Notes: generated by a model not told the origin, from the letters alone. Counted from the stretch's first letter, positions 32,591 through 43,386 are shown. The stretch is DNA of 64,000 nucleotides from Variovorax sp. V213 (GCF_041154455.1 NZ_AP028664.1:1737001-1801000), one strand, 5' to 3'. Numbers and translations are program-made.

Positions 32591-33997
32591 ATGGCAACCA
32601 TTACGGCCCACGAGCCGAAAGGCAAGCACCAGTCGAAGAAAGCCACCGCCAGCGGCTGGATAGGCTCGGCGCTGGAGTACTACGACTTCTTCATCTACGC
32701 CACCGCCGCGGCGCTGATCTTTCCCCAGATCTTCTTTCCGAAGGGCGACCCGCAGATCGCGATCATCGCATCGCTCGCGACGTACGGCGTGGGCTACGTC
32801 GCACGACCGATCGGCGCACTGCTGCTGGGCCACTGGGGTGACACGCACGGCCGCAAGACCGTGCTGATCGTCTGCATGTTCCTGATGGGCTTTTCCACCA
32901 TCGCCGTCGGCCTGCTGCCGACGTATGACCAGGTCGGCCTGTGGGCACCCGCGCTGCTGGTGGTGCTGCGTCTGATCCAGGGCTTCGCGGTGGCCGGCGA
33001 GATTTCCGGGGCGAGTTCGATGATCCTGGAGCACGCGCCATTCGGGCGTCGCGGCTTCTTCGCGAGCTTCACGCTGCAGGGCGTGCAAGCTGGGCAGATC
33101 ATGGCGGCCGCGGTATTCCTGCCGCTCGCGCACTACATGGACAAGGACGCCTTCAACTCCTGGGGCTGGCGCATTCCGTTCCTGCTGAGTTTCATCGTCA
33201 TCGTGGCCGGCTACATCATCCGCAAGGAAGTGGACGAGACACCCGCCTTCGCCGAAGTCGCCACGAGCGCAAAGCCGAAGGCGCCGGTGATCCAGGCCGT
33301 GACCGAGAGCTGGGGCGACATGCTGCGCGTGCTGCTGTGCTCACTGATGAACGTGATCCCGGTGGTCGCGACCATCTTCGGCGCCGCCTACGCGGTGCAG
33401 CCGGGCTACGGCATCAACTTCGAGAAAGACATCTACCTCTGGATTCCGGTGATGGGCAACATCCTGGCCGTGATCGTGATCCCGTTCGTCGGCAACCTGT
33501 CGGACAAGGTCGGCCGCCGCCTGCCGATCGTCGTCGGTGCCATCGGTTCGGGCCTGCTGTCGTTCGGCTACCTGTATGCCATCAGCATCCACAACGTGCC
33601 GCTGGCCATCGTGATGTCGCTCTTGATGTGGGGCGTGGTCTACCAGGGCTACAACGCCGTGTTCCCGAGCTTCTATCCGGAGATGTTCCCCACGCGCACT
33701 CGCGTCTCGGGCATGGCGATCTCGCAGAACATCGGCACCGCGATCACTGCGCTGCTGCCGGCGCTGTTCGTGGCGGTCGCGCCCCCCGGCGCTGCCAACA
33801 TCCCGCTGACCGTCGGTGCCATCACGCTGGCGATCTGCGCCGTCGCCGCGATCTCGGCCTGGACCGCCCGCGAAACCTATCGCGTGCACATGAACGACCT
33901 GGGCATGCCCGATGCGGTTCCGGTCGACAAGCTTGAGTACGACCGGCTGCGCGAGCAGACGCTGGCGACTGCCCGCATGGCCAAGGCCGCTGCCTGA
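32591..33997 (+). CDS. MHS-family MFS transporter (shikimate/aromatic acid type)
   Basis: A 468-residue 12-helix symporter of the metabolite:H+ symporter group. Marks are GSALEYYDFFIYATAAALIF, VGYVARPIGALLLGHWGDTHGRK, RLIQGFAVAGEISGASSMI and YQGYNAVFPSFYPEMFPTRTR. Relatives include ShiA and KgtP. It lies 29 bases after quiC, with GGAGAC before the ATG at 32591, so it is co-transcribed and probably imports shikimate, dehydroshikimate or protocatechuate. Confidence 0.88.
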   Translation: MATITAHEPKGKHQSKKATASGWIGSALEYYDFFIYATAAALIFPQIFFPKGDPQIAIIASLATYGVGYVARPIGALLLGHWGDTHGRKTVLIVCMFLMGFSTIAVGLLPTYDQVGLWAPALLVVLRLIQGFAVAGEISGASSMILEHAPFGRRGFFASFTLQGVQAGQIMAAAVFLPLAHYMDKDAFNSWGWRIPFLLSFIVIVAGYIIRKEVDETPAFAEVATSAKPKAPVIQAVTESWGDMLRVLLCSLMNVIPVVATIFGAAYAVQPGYGINFEKDIYLWIPVMGNILAVIVIPFVGNLSDKVGRRLPIVVGAIGSGLLSFGYLYAISIHNVPLAIVMSLLMWGVVYQGYNAVFPSFYPEMFPTRTRVSGMAISQNIGTAITALLPALFVAVAPPGAANIPLTVGAITLAICAVAAISAWTARETYRVHMNDLGMPDAVPVDKLEYDRLREQTLATARMAKAAA

Positions 33998-34044
33998 AGA
34001 CCTTGCGCGCACCAAGGGCGTCGGCGCCATGAAGAATGGCGCCC

Positions 34045-34719
34045 ATGACTTCCCATCTCAAGATCGATTTCGTTTCCGATGTCTCTTGCCCCTGGTGCGC
34101 CGTTGGCCTCGCTTCGCTCGAGGCGGCGCTGCGGCGCGTGTCGCCCGGCGTCACGGCGGAACTGCACTTCCAGCCTTTCGAGCTGAATCCGCAGATGCCG
34201 CCCGAAGGGCAGGACACCTTCGAGCACCTGAACCAGAAATACGGCTCCACCCGTGAACAGCAGGCACAGTCGCGCGAGATGATCCGCCAGCGCGGGGCCG
34301 AGGTGGGCTTCGAGTTCAGCCCCGAAGGCCGACCACGCGTCTACAACACCTTCAACGCACACCGCTTGCTGCACTGGGCCGAACTCGAAAGCCCGGCCAA
34401 GCAGGCGGCGCTCAAGAAGCTGCTGCTGAAGGCCTACTTCACCGACAGGCAGAACCCCTCGGACCCCGAGGTGCTGGTTCGCGCGGCCACCGAGGCCGGG
34501 CTGGACGCGGCGCGGGCCCGCGAGATCCTGGCCAGCGACGAATTCACCCGCGAAACCCGCGAGCGCGAACGCATGTACACGGACGCGGGCATCCATTCGG
34601 TGCCCGCGATCATCATCAACGACCAGCATCTGATCTCGGGCGGGCAGCCGGTAGAGGTGTTCGAGCGGGCGCTGCGCCAGATTGGCGGTGCAGAGCCCAG
34701 CACCGTGGTCGCGGCCTGA
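34045..34719 (+). CDS. DsbA-family oxidoreductase (FrnE-like)
   Basis: A 224-residue cytoplasmic thioredoxin-fold protein. It has the redox pair CPWC (C15 and C18 in SDVSCPWCAVG), a long helical insert, and the cis-Pro loop VPAIIINDQHLISGGQP. No signal peptide, so it is FrnE/polyketide-isomerase type rather than periplasmic DsbA. An in-frame ATG at 34036 is the alternative start. Substrate unknown; FrnE proteins elsewhere act in oxidative or metal stress. Confidence 0.85.
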   Translation: MTSHLKIDFVSDVSCPWCAVGLASLEAALRRVSPGVTAELHFQPFELNPQMPPEGQDTFEHLNQKYGSTREQQAQSREMIRQRGAEVGFEFSPEGRPRVYNTFNAHRLLHWAELESPAKQAALKKLLLKAYFTDRQNPSDPEVLVRAATEAGLDAARAREILASDEFTRETRERERMYTDAGIHSVPAIIINDQHLISGGQPVEVFERALRQIGGAEPSTVVAA

Positions 34720-34745
34720 AACCAGGCTGAGCGCCAGCTTTACCT

Positions 34746-34790
34746 GACCGGCGCCGCGAGCCGGTCAACCGCGCCACCACGGCGCGGGTT
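34746..34790. terminator. Twin hairpins after the FrnE-like gene
   Basis: GACCGGC/GCCGGTC (34746-34766) is followed at once by AACCGCGCC/GGCGCGGGTT (~34767-34790). There is no clear T-run. They may end the upstream transcript or reduce read-through. Confidence 0.4.
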
Positions 34791-34799
34791 GATCGGTTC

Positions 34800-36389
<1,590 letters not shown>

Positions 36390-36397
36390 TGGATTTT

Positions 36398-36512
36398 CTC
36401 CCTCCCCTTCGGGGGAGGGCAGGGGTGGGGGCAAGGCGGCGTTCGATGAAGCGCCGAGGCGGAACCAGCACCGCCTGCCCCATCCCAGCCTTCCCCCGAA
36501 AGGGGAAGGAGC
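36398..36512. repeat. Paired-hairpin intergenic repeat between DUF1800 and DUF1501 genes
   Basis: Two GC hairpins face each other. CCTCCCC-TTCG-GGGGAGG is at 36401-36418 and CCTTCCCC-CGAAA-GGGGAAGG at 36489-36509. The outer ends are roughly inverted copies of each other (AGGGCAGGGGTGGGG against CCCCATCCCAGCC). The layout is like REP/MITE-type elements. It sits inside an operon and could trim or stabilise the mRNA. Confidence 0.6.
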
Positions 36513-36536
36513 AAGGCACGAGAAAGGACACATGTC

Positions 36537-37748
36537 ATGCAACGCCGAGAACTCTTGAAGCTCGCGGCCGCCGCACCGCTCGCCGGCGCGGCCGGCCGGC
36601 TGGTGGCCGCGCCCGCGGCTGACGGGACCAAGCTGCTCGTGGTGTTTTTGCGCGGCGCCTACGACTGCGCCAGCCTCCTGGTGCCGACGTCGAGCGACTT
36701 CTACTACGCCTCGCGGCCCAATATCGCGATTGCCCGGCCCGGCGAGCCCAGCGGCGCGTTGCCGCTCGATGGCCAATGGGGCCTGCACCCGGTCCTGGCG
36801 CAGAGCGTGCTGCCGCTGTACCAGCGAAAGCAGGCCGCCTTCATCGCCTTTGCCGGCACCGACGACCTCACGCGCAGCCATTTCGAAACGCAGGATTCCA
36901 TCGAGCTCGGCCAGGACCTCGGCAAGCGGCGTGACTACGGCTCGGGCTTTCTCAACCGGCTTGCGGCCGTGCTCGGCGCCGGGCCCCTGGCCGGTGTGTC
37001 GCCCATGGCGTTCACCAACCAGCTGCCGATCGTGATGCGCGGCCAGGCCAAGGCGGCCAACATGGCACTCTCGGGCAATGCGCGCCCCTCGATCGATGCG
37101 CACCAGAGCGAGGTGATTGCGGCGATGTACCGCAACACCGCGCTCGCGCAGCCCGTGGCCGAGGGCTTCCAGGTACAGGGCGAAGTGATGCGCGCCATGC
37201 AGGCCGAGATGGACGCCGCCAGCCGCAGCGCGATGACGGCCAAGGGCTTCGAGCTCGTTGCGCGCCGGATGGCGCGGCTCATGCGCGAGCGCTTCGACAT
37301 CGGCTTTGTCGATGTCGGCGGCTGGGACACGCACGTGGGGCAGGGCGCGGCCGCCGGCTACCTCGCCAACCGCTTCGAAGAACTGGGCCGTGGCGTGGCC
37401 GGCTTCGCCGAAGAGATGGGCGAGGCGGCCTGGCGCAACGCCGTGGTGGTGGTCATCAGCGAGTTCGGCCGCACCTTCCGCGAGAACGGCAACCGCGGCA
37501 CCGACCACGGCCACGGCACCGTCTACTGGGTGCTGGGCGGCGGCCTCTCGGCGCAGGCCGGCGGGCGCGTCGTGGGGGAACAGCAGGAGGTGGCGCAAGC
37601 CACGCTGTTCCAGAACCGCGACTATCCGGTGCTCAACGAATACAGGGCGGTGTTCGGCGGGCTGTTCAGGCGGATGTACGGCCTCTCGCCGGTCCAGCTC
37701 GCGCGGGTATTCGACGGCGTGGCGCCGAAGGACCTGCAACTGGTCTGA
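36537..37748 (+). CDS. DUF1501 protein with Tat-like leader
   Basis: A 403-residue protein. The leader QRRELLKLAAAAPLAGAAG is Tat-like, followed by LLVVFLRGAYDCASLLVP and DVGGWDTHVGQGAA, the latter placing DUF1501 in the alkaline-phosphatase/sulfatase-like fold. It also has VVVISEFGRTFRENG and TDHGHGTVYWVLG. It forms the standard pair with the upstream DUF1800 lipoprotein and is presumably exported with it. Reaction not known. Confidence 0.9.
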   Translation: MQRRELLKLAAAAPLAGAAGRLVAAPAADGTKLLVVFLRGAYDCASLLVPTSSDFYYASRPNIAIARPGEPSGALPLDGQWGLHPVLAQSVLPLYQRKQAAFIAFAGTDDLTRSHFETQDSIELGQDLGKRRDYGSGFLNRLAAVLGAGPLAGVSPMAFTNQLPIVMRGQAKAANMALSGNARPSIDAHQSEVIAAMYRNTALAQPVAEGFQVQGEVMRAMQAEMDAASRSAMTAKGFELVARRMARLMRERFDIGFVDVGGWDTHVGQGAAAGYLANRFEELGRGVAGFAEEMGEAAWRNAVVVVISEFGRTFRENGNRGTDHGHGTVYWVLGGGLSAQAGGRVVGEQQEVAQATLFQNRDYPVLNEYRAVFGGLFRRMYGLSPVQLARVFDGVAPKDLQLV

Positions 37749-37808
37749 TGCTCCCTGGGGCCGGCAGCACCGGTTTCGCAAGAAGGCGTCCGTCGACGCG
37801 GCAATGAG

Positions 37809-37841
37809 CTATCGCCGTCATAGGCAAAGCGTTTGCCCTAT
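37809..37841. promoter_or_regulatory. Palindromic candidate site in the katG promoter
   Basis: CTAT-N7-ATAG followed by an imperfect palindrome ATAGGCAAA-GCG-TTTGCCCTAT, 52-84 bases before the katG start. OxyR sites use ATAG/CTAT tetrads spaced by seven; only the first spacing fits, so OxyR binding is a guess. Confidence 0.4.
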
Positions 37842-37892
37842 TCGTCCCTGCGGATCCAGAATGTTACGCCTCAACCAAAACTGGAGACCCCC

Positions 37893-40073
37893 ATGACCCA
37901 GAATCCTGAAGCCAAGTGCCCCGTCCACCATGTGGTGGGCCGCGGCACCGTCAATCAACACTGGTGGCCCAACCAGTTGCGGGTCGACCTGCTTCACCAG
38001 CATTCCTCCAAGTCCGATCCGATGGGAAAGGACTTCAACTACGCCAAGGAGTTCAAGAGCCTCGACTACGAAGCGCTGAAGAATGATCTGCGTGCGCTGA
38101 TGACCGACTCCCAGGCCTGGTGGCCGGCGGACTTCGGCCACTATGGGCCGCTGTTCATCCGCATGGCCTGGCACAGCGCCGGCACCTACCGCACCGGCGA
38201 CGGGCGGGGCGGCGGCGGCCGGGGCCAGCAACGCTTTGCGCCCCTCAACAGCTGGCCCGACAACGTGAACCTCGACAAGGCCCGGCGCCTGCTGTGGCCG
38301 ATCAAGCAGAAGTACGGCCGCAAGATCTCGTGGGCCGACCTGATGATCCTGACCGGCAACGTGGCCCTCGAGTCCATGGGCTTCAAGACCTTCGGCTTCG
38401 CCGGCGGCCGCCCGGACACGTGGGAACCCGACCAGGACGTCTACTGGGGCAACGAGACAACGTGGCTCGAAGACAAGAGGTACACCGGCGACCGCGAACT
38501 GGAGAACCCTCTTGCGGCCGTGCAGATGGGCCTGATCTACGTTAACCCCGAAGGTCCCAACGCCAACGGCGACCCGGTCTCGGCGGCGCGGGACATCCGC
38601 GAGACTTTCGCCCGCATGGCGATGAACGACGAGGAAACCGTTGCCCTGATCGCCGGCGGCCACACCTTCGGCAAGACCCACGGGGCCGGTCCGGCAACCC
38701 TCGTCGGCTCGGCGCCTGAAGCCAATGACCTGGAAGAAATGGGCATGGGCTGGAAGAGCACCCATGCCAGTGGCATTGCCGGTGACGCCATCGGCAGCGG
38801 CCTGGAAGTCACCTGGACCCAGCAGCCGACGAAGTGGAGCAACCTCTTCTTCGAGAACCTGTTCAAGTTCGAATGGGAGCCGACCAAGAGCCCGGCTGGC
38901 GCCGGACAGTGGCAGGCCAAGGGCGCACCGGCTGACATTCCGGATGCGCACGACAAGTCGAAGAAGCGCGTGCCCACCATGCTGACCACCGACCTCTCGC
39001 TGCGCTTCGACCCGGCCTACGAAAAAATCTCCCGGCGCTTTCTCGAGCACCCCGATCAGTTCGCCGACGCCTTCGCGCGCGCCTGGTTCAAGCTGACCCA
39101 TCGCGACATGGGGCCGCGCTCGCGCTACCTGGGCCCGGAAGTGCCGAAGGAAGAGCTGATCTGGCAGGACCCGATCCCGAAGGTCGACCATCCCCTGATC
39201 GACGAGAGGGACGCCGCGGCTCTCAAGGCCAAGGTCCTGGCCTCGGGCCTGTCGGTCACAGACCTGGTGCTGGTGGCATGGGCGTCGGCCTCCACCTACC
39301 GCGGCTCCGACATGCGCGGCGGTGCCGACGGCGCCCGCATCCGCCTGGCGCCACAGAAGGACTGGGAAGTCAACGAGCCGGCCAGGCTGGCCAAGGTGCT
39401 CCAGACGCTGGAAGGCATCCAGGGCGAATTCAACAAGGCGCAATCGGGCGGCAAGAAGATCTCGATGGCCGATCTGATCGTGCTGGCCGGCTGCGCCGCC
39501 GTCGAGCAGGGCGCCAGGAACGCAGGCCACAGCGCGACGGTGCCCTTCACTCCCGGCCGCATGGATGCGTCGCAGGAGCAAACCGACGTGGAGGCCATGA
39601 AGGTGCTCGAGCCCGTGGCTGACGGCTTCCGCAACTACCTGAAGAAGGACTATGCGATTCCCGCCGACGCGCTGCTGGTCGACAAGGCCCAGCTGCTCAC
39701 GCTGACGGCGCCCGAGATGACGGTGCTGGTGGGCGGCATGCGCGCGCTGGGCGCCAACGTCGGTGCCACCAAGCACGGCATCTTCAGCCAGAAGGAACAC
39801 GCGCTGACCAACGAGTTCTTCGTGCGCCTGCTCGACCTGAACACCACATGGAAGGCTGCGCCCGGCGAGAACAACCTGTACGAGGGCATTGACCGCACGA
39901 CGGGCGAGCGCAAGGGCAGCGCGACGCGCGTGGACCTGGCGCTCGGCTCCAACTCAGTGCTGCGCGCCCTGTCCGAGGTCTACGGCAGCTCGGACGCAGG
40001 GGAGAAGTTCGTGAAGGACTTCATCGCGGCGTGGACCAAGGTGATGAACCTTGGCCGGTTCGACATCGCCTAG
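37893..40073 (+). CDS. katG: Bifunctional catalase-peroxidase
   Basis: A 726-residue class I haem peroxidase with the usual two-domain length. The distal pocket is R90, W93 and H94 in IRMAWHSAGTYR. The Tyr of the Met-Tyr-Trp adduct is in LIYVNPEGPNANGDP and the proximal His in LIAGGHTFGKTHGAGP. It breaks down hydrogen peroxide. The ATG at 37893 follows CTGGAGACC. It stands alone with its own promoter region, and a strong hairpin follows it. Confidence 0.98.
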   Translation: MTQNPEAKCPVHHVVGRGTVNQHWWPNQLRVDLLHQHSSKSDPMGKDFNYAKEFKSLDYEALKNDLRALMTDSQAWWPADFGHYGPLFIRMAWHSAGTYRTGDGRGGGGRGQQRFAPLNSWPDNVNLDKARRLLWPIKQKYGRKISWADLMILTGNVALESMGFKTFGFAGGRPDTWEPDQDVYWGNETTWLEDKRYTGDRELENPLAAVQMGLIYVNPEGPNANGDPVSAARDIRETFARMAMNDEETVALIAGGHTFGKTHGAGPATLVGSAPEANDLEEMGMGWKSTHASGIAGDAIGSGLEVTWTQQPTKWSNLFFENLFKFEWEPTKSPAGAGQWQAKGAPADIPDAHDKSKKRVPTMLTTDLSLRFDPAYEKISRRFLEHPDQFADAFARAWFKLTHRDMGPRSRYLGPEVPKEELIWQDPIPKVDHPLIDERDAAALKAKVLASGLSVTDLVLVAWASASTYRGSDMRGGADGARIRLAPQKDWEVNEPARLAKVLQTLEGIQGEFNKAQSGGKKISMADLIVLAGCAAVEQGARNAGHSATVPFTPGRMDASQEQTDVEAMKVLEPVADGFRNYLKKDYAIPADALLVDKAQLLTLTAPEMTVLVGGMRALGANVGATKHGIFSQKEHALTNEFFVRLLDLNTTWKAAPGENNLYEGIDRTTGERKGSATRVDLALGSNSVLRALSEVYGSSDAGEKFVKDFIAAWTKVMNLGRFDIA

Positions 40074-40112
40074 GCAATCCTCGCGGTTGCCGATTTGATG
40101 CGGCTCTGATCA

Positions 40113-40150
40113 GGCGTCGCCGCGAGCAGGCAAGGGCTCGCGGCGACGCC
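40113..40150. terminator. 15-bp perfect hairpin after katG
   Basis: GGCGTCGCCGCGAGC and its exact complement at 40136-40150 enclose an eight-base loop. No T-run follows, so it may be a rho-linked stop or mRNA-protecting structure. It lies 40 bases past the katG stop. Confidence 0.6.
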
Positions 40151-40250
40151 ATCGCATGCAACGCCGTGGTGCCGGCCTGAGTGTTCTTGTCCCGTTTTCC
40201 GCGCACGGCCTACCGCAATAGAGCGCCGCATACAGGCGCAGGAGACAACG

Positions 40251-40481
40251 ATGACGGCCAGCTACTTGGAAATACAAGGCGCCCAGGCGGATGTCGACCT
40301 CTGGGATGGATTGATCACGGATCAAAACGCCCTCATCGGCGTCATGATGCAGAGAATGTCCCAAGTCGGATGCACGGATGCAGCGTGGCTCGACGAGCGA
40401 ATCACGGAGGCGGAAAGTATCGAGAATCGCCTGGTCGTCGGACTCGACCGCGCGCAGCGCCGATTGAGGGCATTGATCTAG
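40251..40481 (+). CDS. Small hypothetical protein
   Basis: A 76-residue soluble, mostly helical protein (WDGLITDQNALIGVMMQRM, ERITEAESIENRLVVGLDRA). CAGGAGACAACG precedes the ATG, a good ribosome site, which supports a real gene. It stands between katG and the nitronate monooxygenase gene. No family recognised. Confidence 0.6.
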   Translation: MTASYLEIQGAQADVDLWDGLITDQNALIGVMMQRMSQVGCTDAAWLDERITEAESIENRLVVGLDRAQRRLRALI

Positions 40482-40577
40482 GCTCGAATCAAGCGGACCC
40501 ACGTCCGCCGCCGCGACCTCGGTCTTGGCAGGAGAATGGCCGGCATCCGACGACACACGAACAAGGAGCGCATTCGA

Positions 40578-41636
40578 ATGACCACACTGCAGCAACTTCT
40601 CGGTACCGAGCTTCCGCTGATCCAGGCGCCGATGGCCGGCGTCCAGGGCAGCGCAATGGCCATCGCGGTCAGCAACGCAGGCGGGCTCGGCTCGCTGCCG
40701 TGCGCCATGCTGGGCCCCGATGCCATGCGCAGCGAACTCGCGGCGATCCGCGCCGGAACCGGCAAGCCCTTCAACGTCAATTTCTTCTGCCACGCGCCGC
40801 CGGAGCCGAGTGCCGAACGCGAGGCGACATGGCGCGCCGCGCTGGCGCCGTACTACGCTGAATTCGGCATCGATGCGGCCGGCATTCCCACCGGCCCGGG
40901 CCGCAATCCCTTCAGCGCCGAGGTGGCCAACCTGCTGGCCGAGTTCAAGCCGCCGGTGGTGAGCTTTCATTTCGGATTGCCGCCCGAGGCGCTGCTGGCG
41001 CAGGTACGTGGCTGGGGTGCCAAGGTGCTGGTGTCGGCCACGACGGTCGACGAGGCCTTGTGGCTCGAGGCGCATGGCGCCGATGCGGTCATTGCCCAGG
41101 GCCTGGAGGCGGGCGGCCACCGCGGCCATTTTCTTTCGCACGACCTGACGAAGCAGCTCGGCACTTTCGCGCTGTTGCCGCAGGTGGTGCGCGCCGTGAA
41201 GGTGCCGGTGATCGCGGCCGGCGGCATTGCGGATGCGAACGGCGTGGCCGCGGCCATGGCGCTGGGGGCTGCGGGCGTGCAGGTCGGCACCGCCTACATG
41301 CTGGCGCCGGAAGCCGCGACGACCGCGATTCACCGCGCGGCGCTGAAGAGCGATGCCGCGCGCCACACCGCGTTGACCAACCTTTTCACGGGCCGGCCCG
41401 CGCGCGGCATCGTGAACCGCGTGATGCGCGAACTGGGGCCGATCGGCTCGGTGGCGCCGGAGTTCCCGCTTGCCACCTCGGGCATTGCACCGCTGCGCGC
41501 CAAGGCCGAAGCGCAAGGCAGCGGCGATTTTTCCCCGCTGTGGTCGGGCCAGAACGCGACGGGCTGCCGCGAGCTGCCGGCCGCCGAGATCACGCGCGCC
41601 CTTGCGCAAGGTTTCATCCATGCCCTTGCCGCCTGA
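40578..41636 (+). CDS. Nitronate monooxygenase family FMN enzyme
   Basis: A 352-residue TIM-barrel flavoprotein. The N-terminal LIQAPMAGVQGSAMAIAVSN binds FMN, with VNFFCH, QGLEAGGHRGHF (the His is the catalytic base in the family), VIAAGGIADANGVAAAMALG and GVQVGTAYM following. It oxidises alkyl nitronates such as propionate 3-nitronate. AAGGAGCG sits before the ATG at 40578. It is followed 7 bases later by a carboxylesterase gene. Confidence 0.92.
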   Translation: MTTLQQLLGTELPLIQAPMAGVQGSAMAIAVSNAGGLGSLPCAMLGPDAMRSELAAIRAGTGKPFNVNFFCHAPPEPSAEREATWRAALAPYYAEFGIDAAGIPTGPGRNPFSAEVANLLAEFKPPVVSFHFGLPPEALLAQVRGWGAKVLVSATTVDEALWLEAHGADAVIAQGLEAGGHRGHFLSHDLTKQLGTFALLPQVVRAVKVPVIAAGGIADANGVAAAMALGAAGVQVGTAYMLAPEAATTAIHRAALKSDAARHTALTNLFTGRPARGIVNRVMRELGPIGSVAPEFPLATSGIAPLRAKAEAQGSGDFSPLWSGQNATGCRELPAAEITRALAQGFIHALAA

Positions 41637-41643
41637 AGAAACC

Positions 41644-42318
41644 ATGACGCAACAACTCCACCTTCCCTTCAAGTTTCTCGAGCAAGCCTCCAACCCGAGC
41701 GTGCGCGAGCCGTGGCTGCTGGTGCTCATGCATGGCGTGGGCAGCAACGAACAAGACCTGTTCGGCCTCGCGCGGCTCATGCCGCCGCAATTTCACGTGC
41801 TGAGCCTGCGCGCCCCCTATGTGCTTTCGCCCGATGCGTATGCGTGGTTCGAGTTCCAGGTGCTGGCCGATGGCGAGCGGCGCATCAACGAGGAGCAGGA
41901 GCGCGAAAGCCGCTTCCTGGTCGGCGAGATGATCAGCTCCGCGGCGCAGCAGCTGGGCGTGCCGCCGCAGCGCGTGGTGGTCGGCGGCTTCAGTCAGGGC
42001 GGCATCATGGCGCTGTCGCTGCTGCTGACCCAGCCCGGCAAGGTGCGTGCCGCGATGGTGTGGCACAGCCGGCTGCTGTCGCAGGTGGTGCCGCACATTG
42101 CACCGCCCGAGGCTTTCGAGGGCAAGGCGCTGTGGGTGAGCCACGGAAGCGCGGACAACGTGATTCCGCCCAGTGCTGCACAGGCCTCGCGCGAGCTGGC
42201 CCGCGGCCTTCCGCTGGCGCTGTCGGGTGCCGATTTTCCGGGGGGGCACGAGATTCGCCCGGCCGAGTTGCAGGGCTCGCTGGCGTGGCTGCAATCGCTT
42301 ACAGCAGGCGCACCGTAG
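41644..42318 (+). CDS. Phospholipase/carboxylesterase-family hydrolase
   Basis: A 224-residue alpha/beta hydrolase with LLVLMHGVGSNEQDLFGLA, nucleophile Ser in GGFSQGGIMA, acid in SHGSADNVIPP and His in DFPGGHEIRP. The size is that of bacterial esterases close to human APT1. The start at 41644 follows GAAGAAACC; an ATG at 41620 would overlap the previous gene. Physiological ester unknown. Confidence 0.88.
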   Translation: MTQQLHLPFKFLEQASNPSVREPWLLVLMHGVGSNEQDLFGLARLMPPQFHVLSLRAPYVLSPDAYAWFEFQVLADGERRINEEQERESRFLVGEMISSAAQQLGVPPQRVVVGGFSQGGIMALSLLLTQPGKVRAAMVWHSRLLSQVVPHIAPPEAFEGKALWVSHGSADNVIPPSAAQASRELARGLPLALSGADFPGGHEIRPAELQGSLAWLQSLTAGAP

Positions 42319-42444
42319 CGGCTGAACTCTCGCGCGGTCGGCGCGTCACAGGGCGTTACGAGGACGCGGCCGTGATGCGGGCTCTGTTGGTGCACCATAG
42401 CAGCTCGTCTCCCACTGCAATCCCCGCAAAAGGAAACCGCCCAC

Positions 42445-43386
42445 ATGTCCGACAGAGACACCCCCGAAATCCGCGATGTGCCCGAACTGCGCGACGCCCC
42501 CTCGTACAGGCCGCGCGGCGAATCGTCGACGGGAACCCTCATCGTCATCGTGCTGCTGGCGCTTGCAGCCGCATTCCTCGGCTGGCGCTGGTACCAGCAG
42601 CAGCAACCAAGGCCGGTGGAGCCGTCACCGGTCGCCACCACCGCGCCAAACGACGGCCCTGCGCCTGCGCCGGCGCCAGCGCCATTGCCCGAATCGCTGG
42701 AGCCGCAGAATCCCATCGATGCAATCGCGCTGCCCGCCTCGGGGCTGCCCGCCGTCGCGGATTCCGATACCCGCGTGATGAAGGCGCTCGTCGACCTGAT
42801 GGGCAGCAAGAACGTGGCCGACTTCCTGCAGTTCGAGGGCATCGTGCGCCGCACCGTGGCCACGGTCGACAACCTGGCACGCGAGCAGGCGCCCGCGAGC
42901 ACGTGGCCGGTGCAGCCCACCAGGCAGCGCTTCACCACCGAAGGGAAGGGCGCGGCGCAGACCATCGCGGCCGGCAATGCCGCGCGCTACACGCCCATCG
43001 TGCAGCTTGCCGAGTCGATCAATCCGGCCAAGGCGGCCAAGACCTATGCCCAGCTCTATCCGCTCTTCCAGAAAGCCTACGAGGACCTCGGCTATCCGGG
43101 GCGCTACTTCAATGACCGGCTCATCGCCGTGATCGACCATCTGCTGCAGGCGCCCGAACCCAGCGGCCCGGTGCAGGTTCGCCTCGTCGAGGTGAAAGGC
43201 AAGGTGTCGTCGCAGCGTCCATGGGTGCGCTACGAGTACGCCGATCCGCAACTCGAGTCGCTCTCGTCCGGCCAGAAGATCATGGTGCGCATGGGGCTGG
43301 AGAACGAGCGCAGGCTGAAGGCCAGCCTGAGGGGCTTCCGCGAGCAGATCGCCACGGGCGAGATGTTGAAGAAGAAGCAGCGCTGA
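42445..43386 (+). CDS. DUF3014 single-pass membrane protein
   Basis: A 313-residue protein. A short cytoplasmic N-terminus precedes one helix (LIVIVLLALAAAFLGWRWY) and a Pro/Ala linker. The DUF3014 body follows with DTRVMKALVDLMGSKNVADF, GIVRRTVATVDNLAREQAP and YPLFQKAYEDLGYPG. Conserved in proteobacteria with no assigned role; probably periplasmic. AAAGGAAACC precedes the ATG. Confidence 0.85.
   Translation: MSDRDTPEIRDVPELRDAPSYRPRGESSTGTLIVIVLLALAAAFLGWRWYQQQQPRPVEPSPVATTAPNDGPAPAPAPAPLPESLEPQNPIDAIALPASGLPAVADSDTRVMKALVDLMGSKNVADFLQFEGIVRRTVATVDNLAREQAPASTWPVQPTRQRFTTEGKGAAQTIAAGNAARYTPIVQLAESINPAKAAKTYAQLYPLFQKAYEDLGYPGRYFNDRLIAVIDHLLQAPEPSGPVQVRLVEVKGKVSSQRPWVRYEYADPQLESLSSGQKIMVRMGLENERRLKASLRGFREQIATGEMLKKKQR

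Noticed and set aside
30558..32597. 679-codon minus-strand frame opposite quiC
   Set aside because: quiC motifs and length are clear; the shadow has none.
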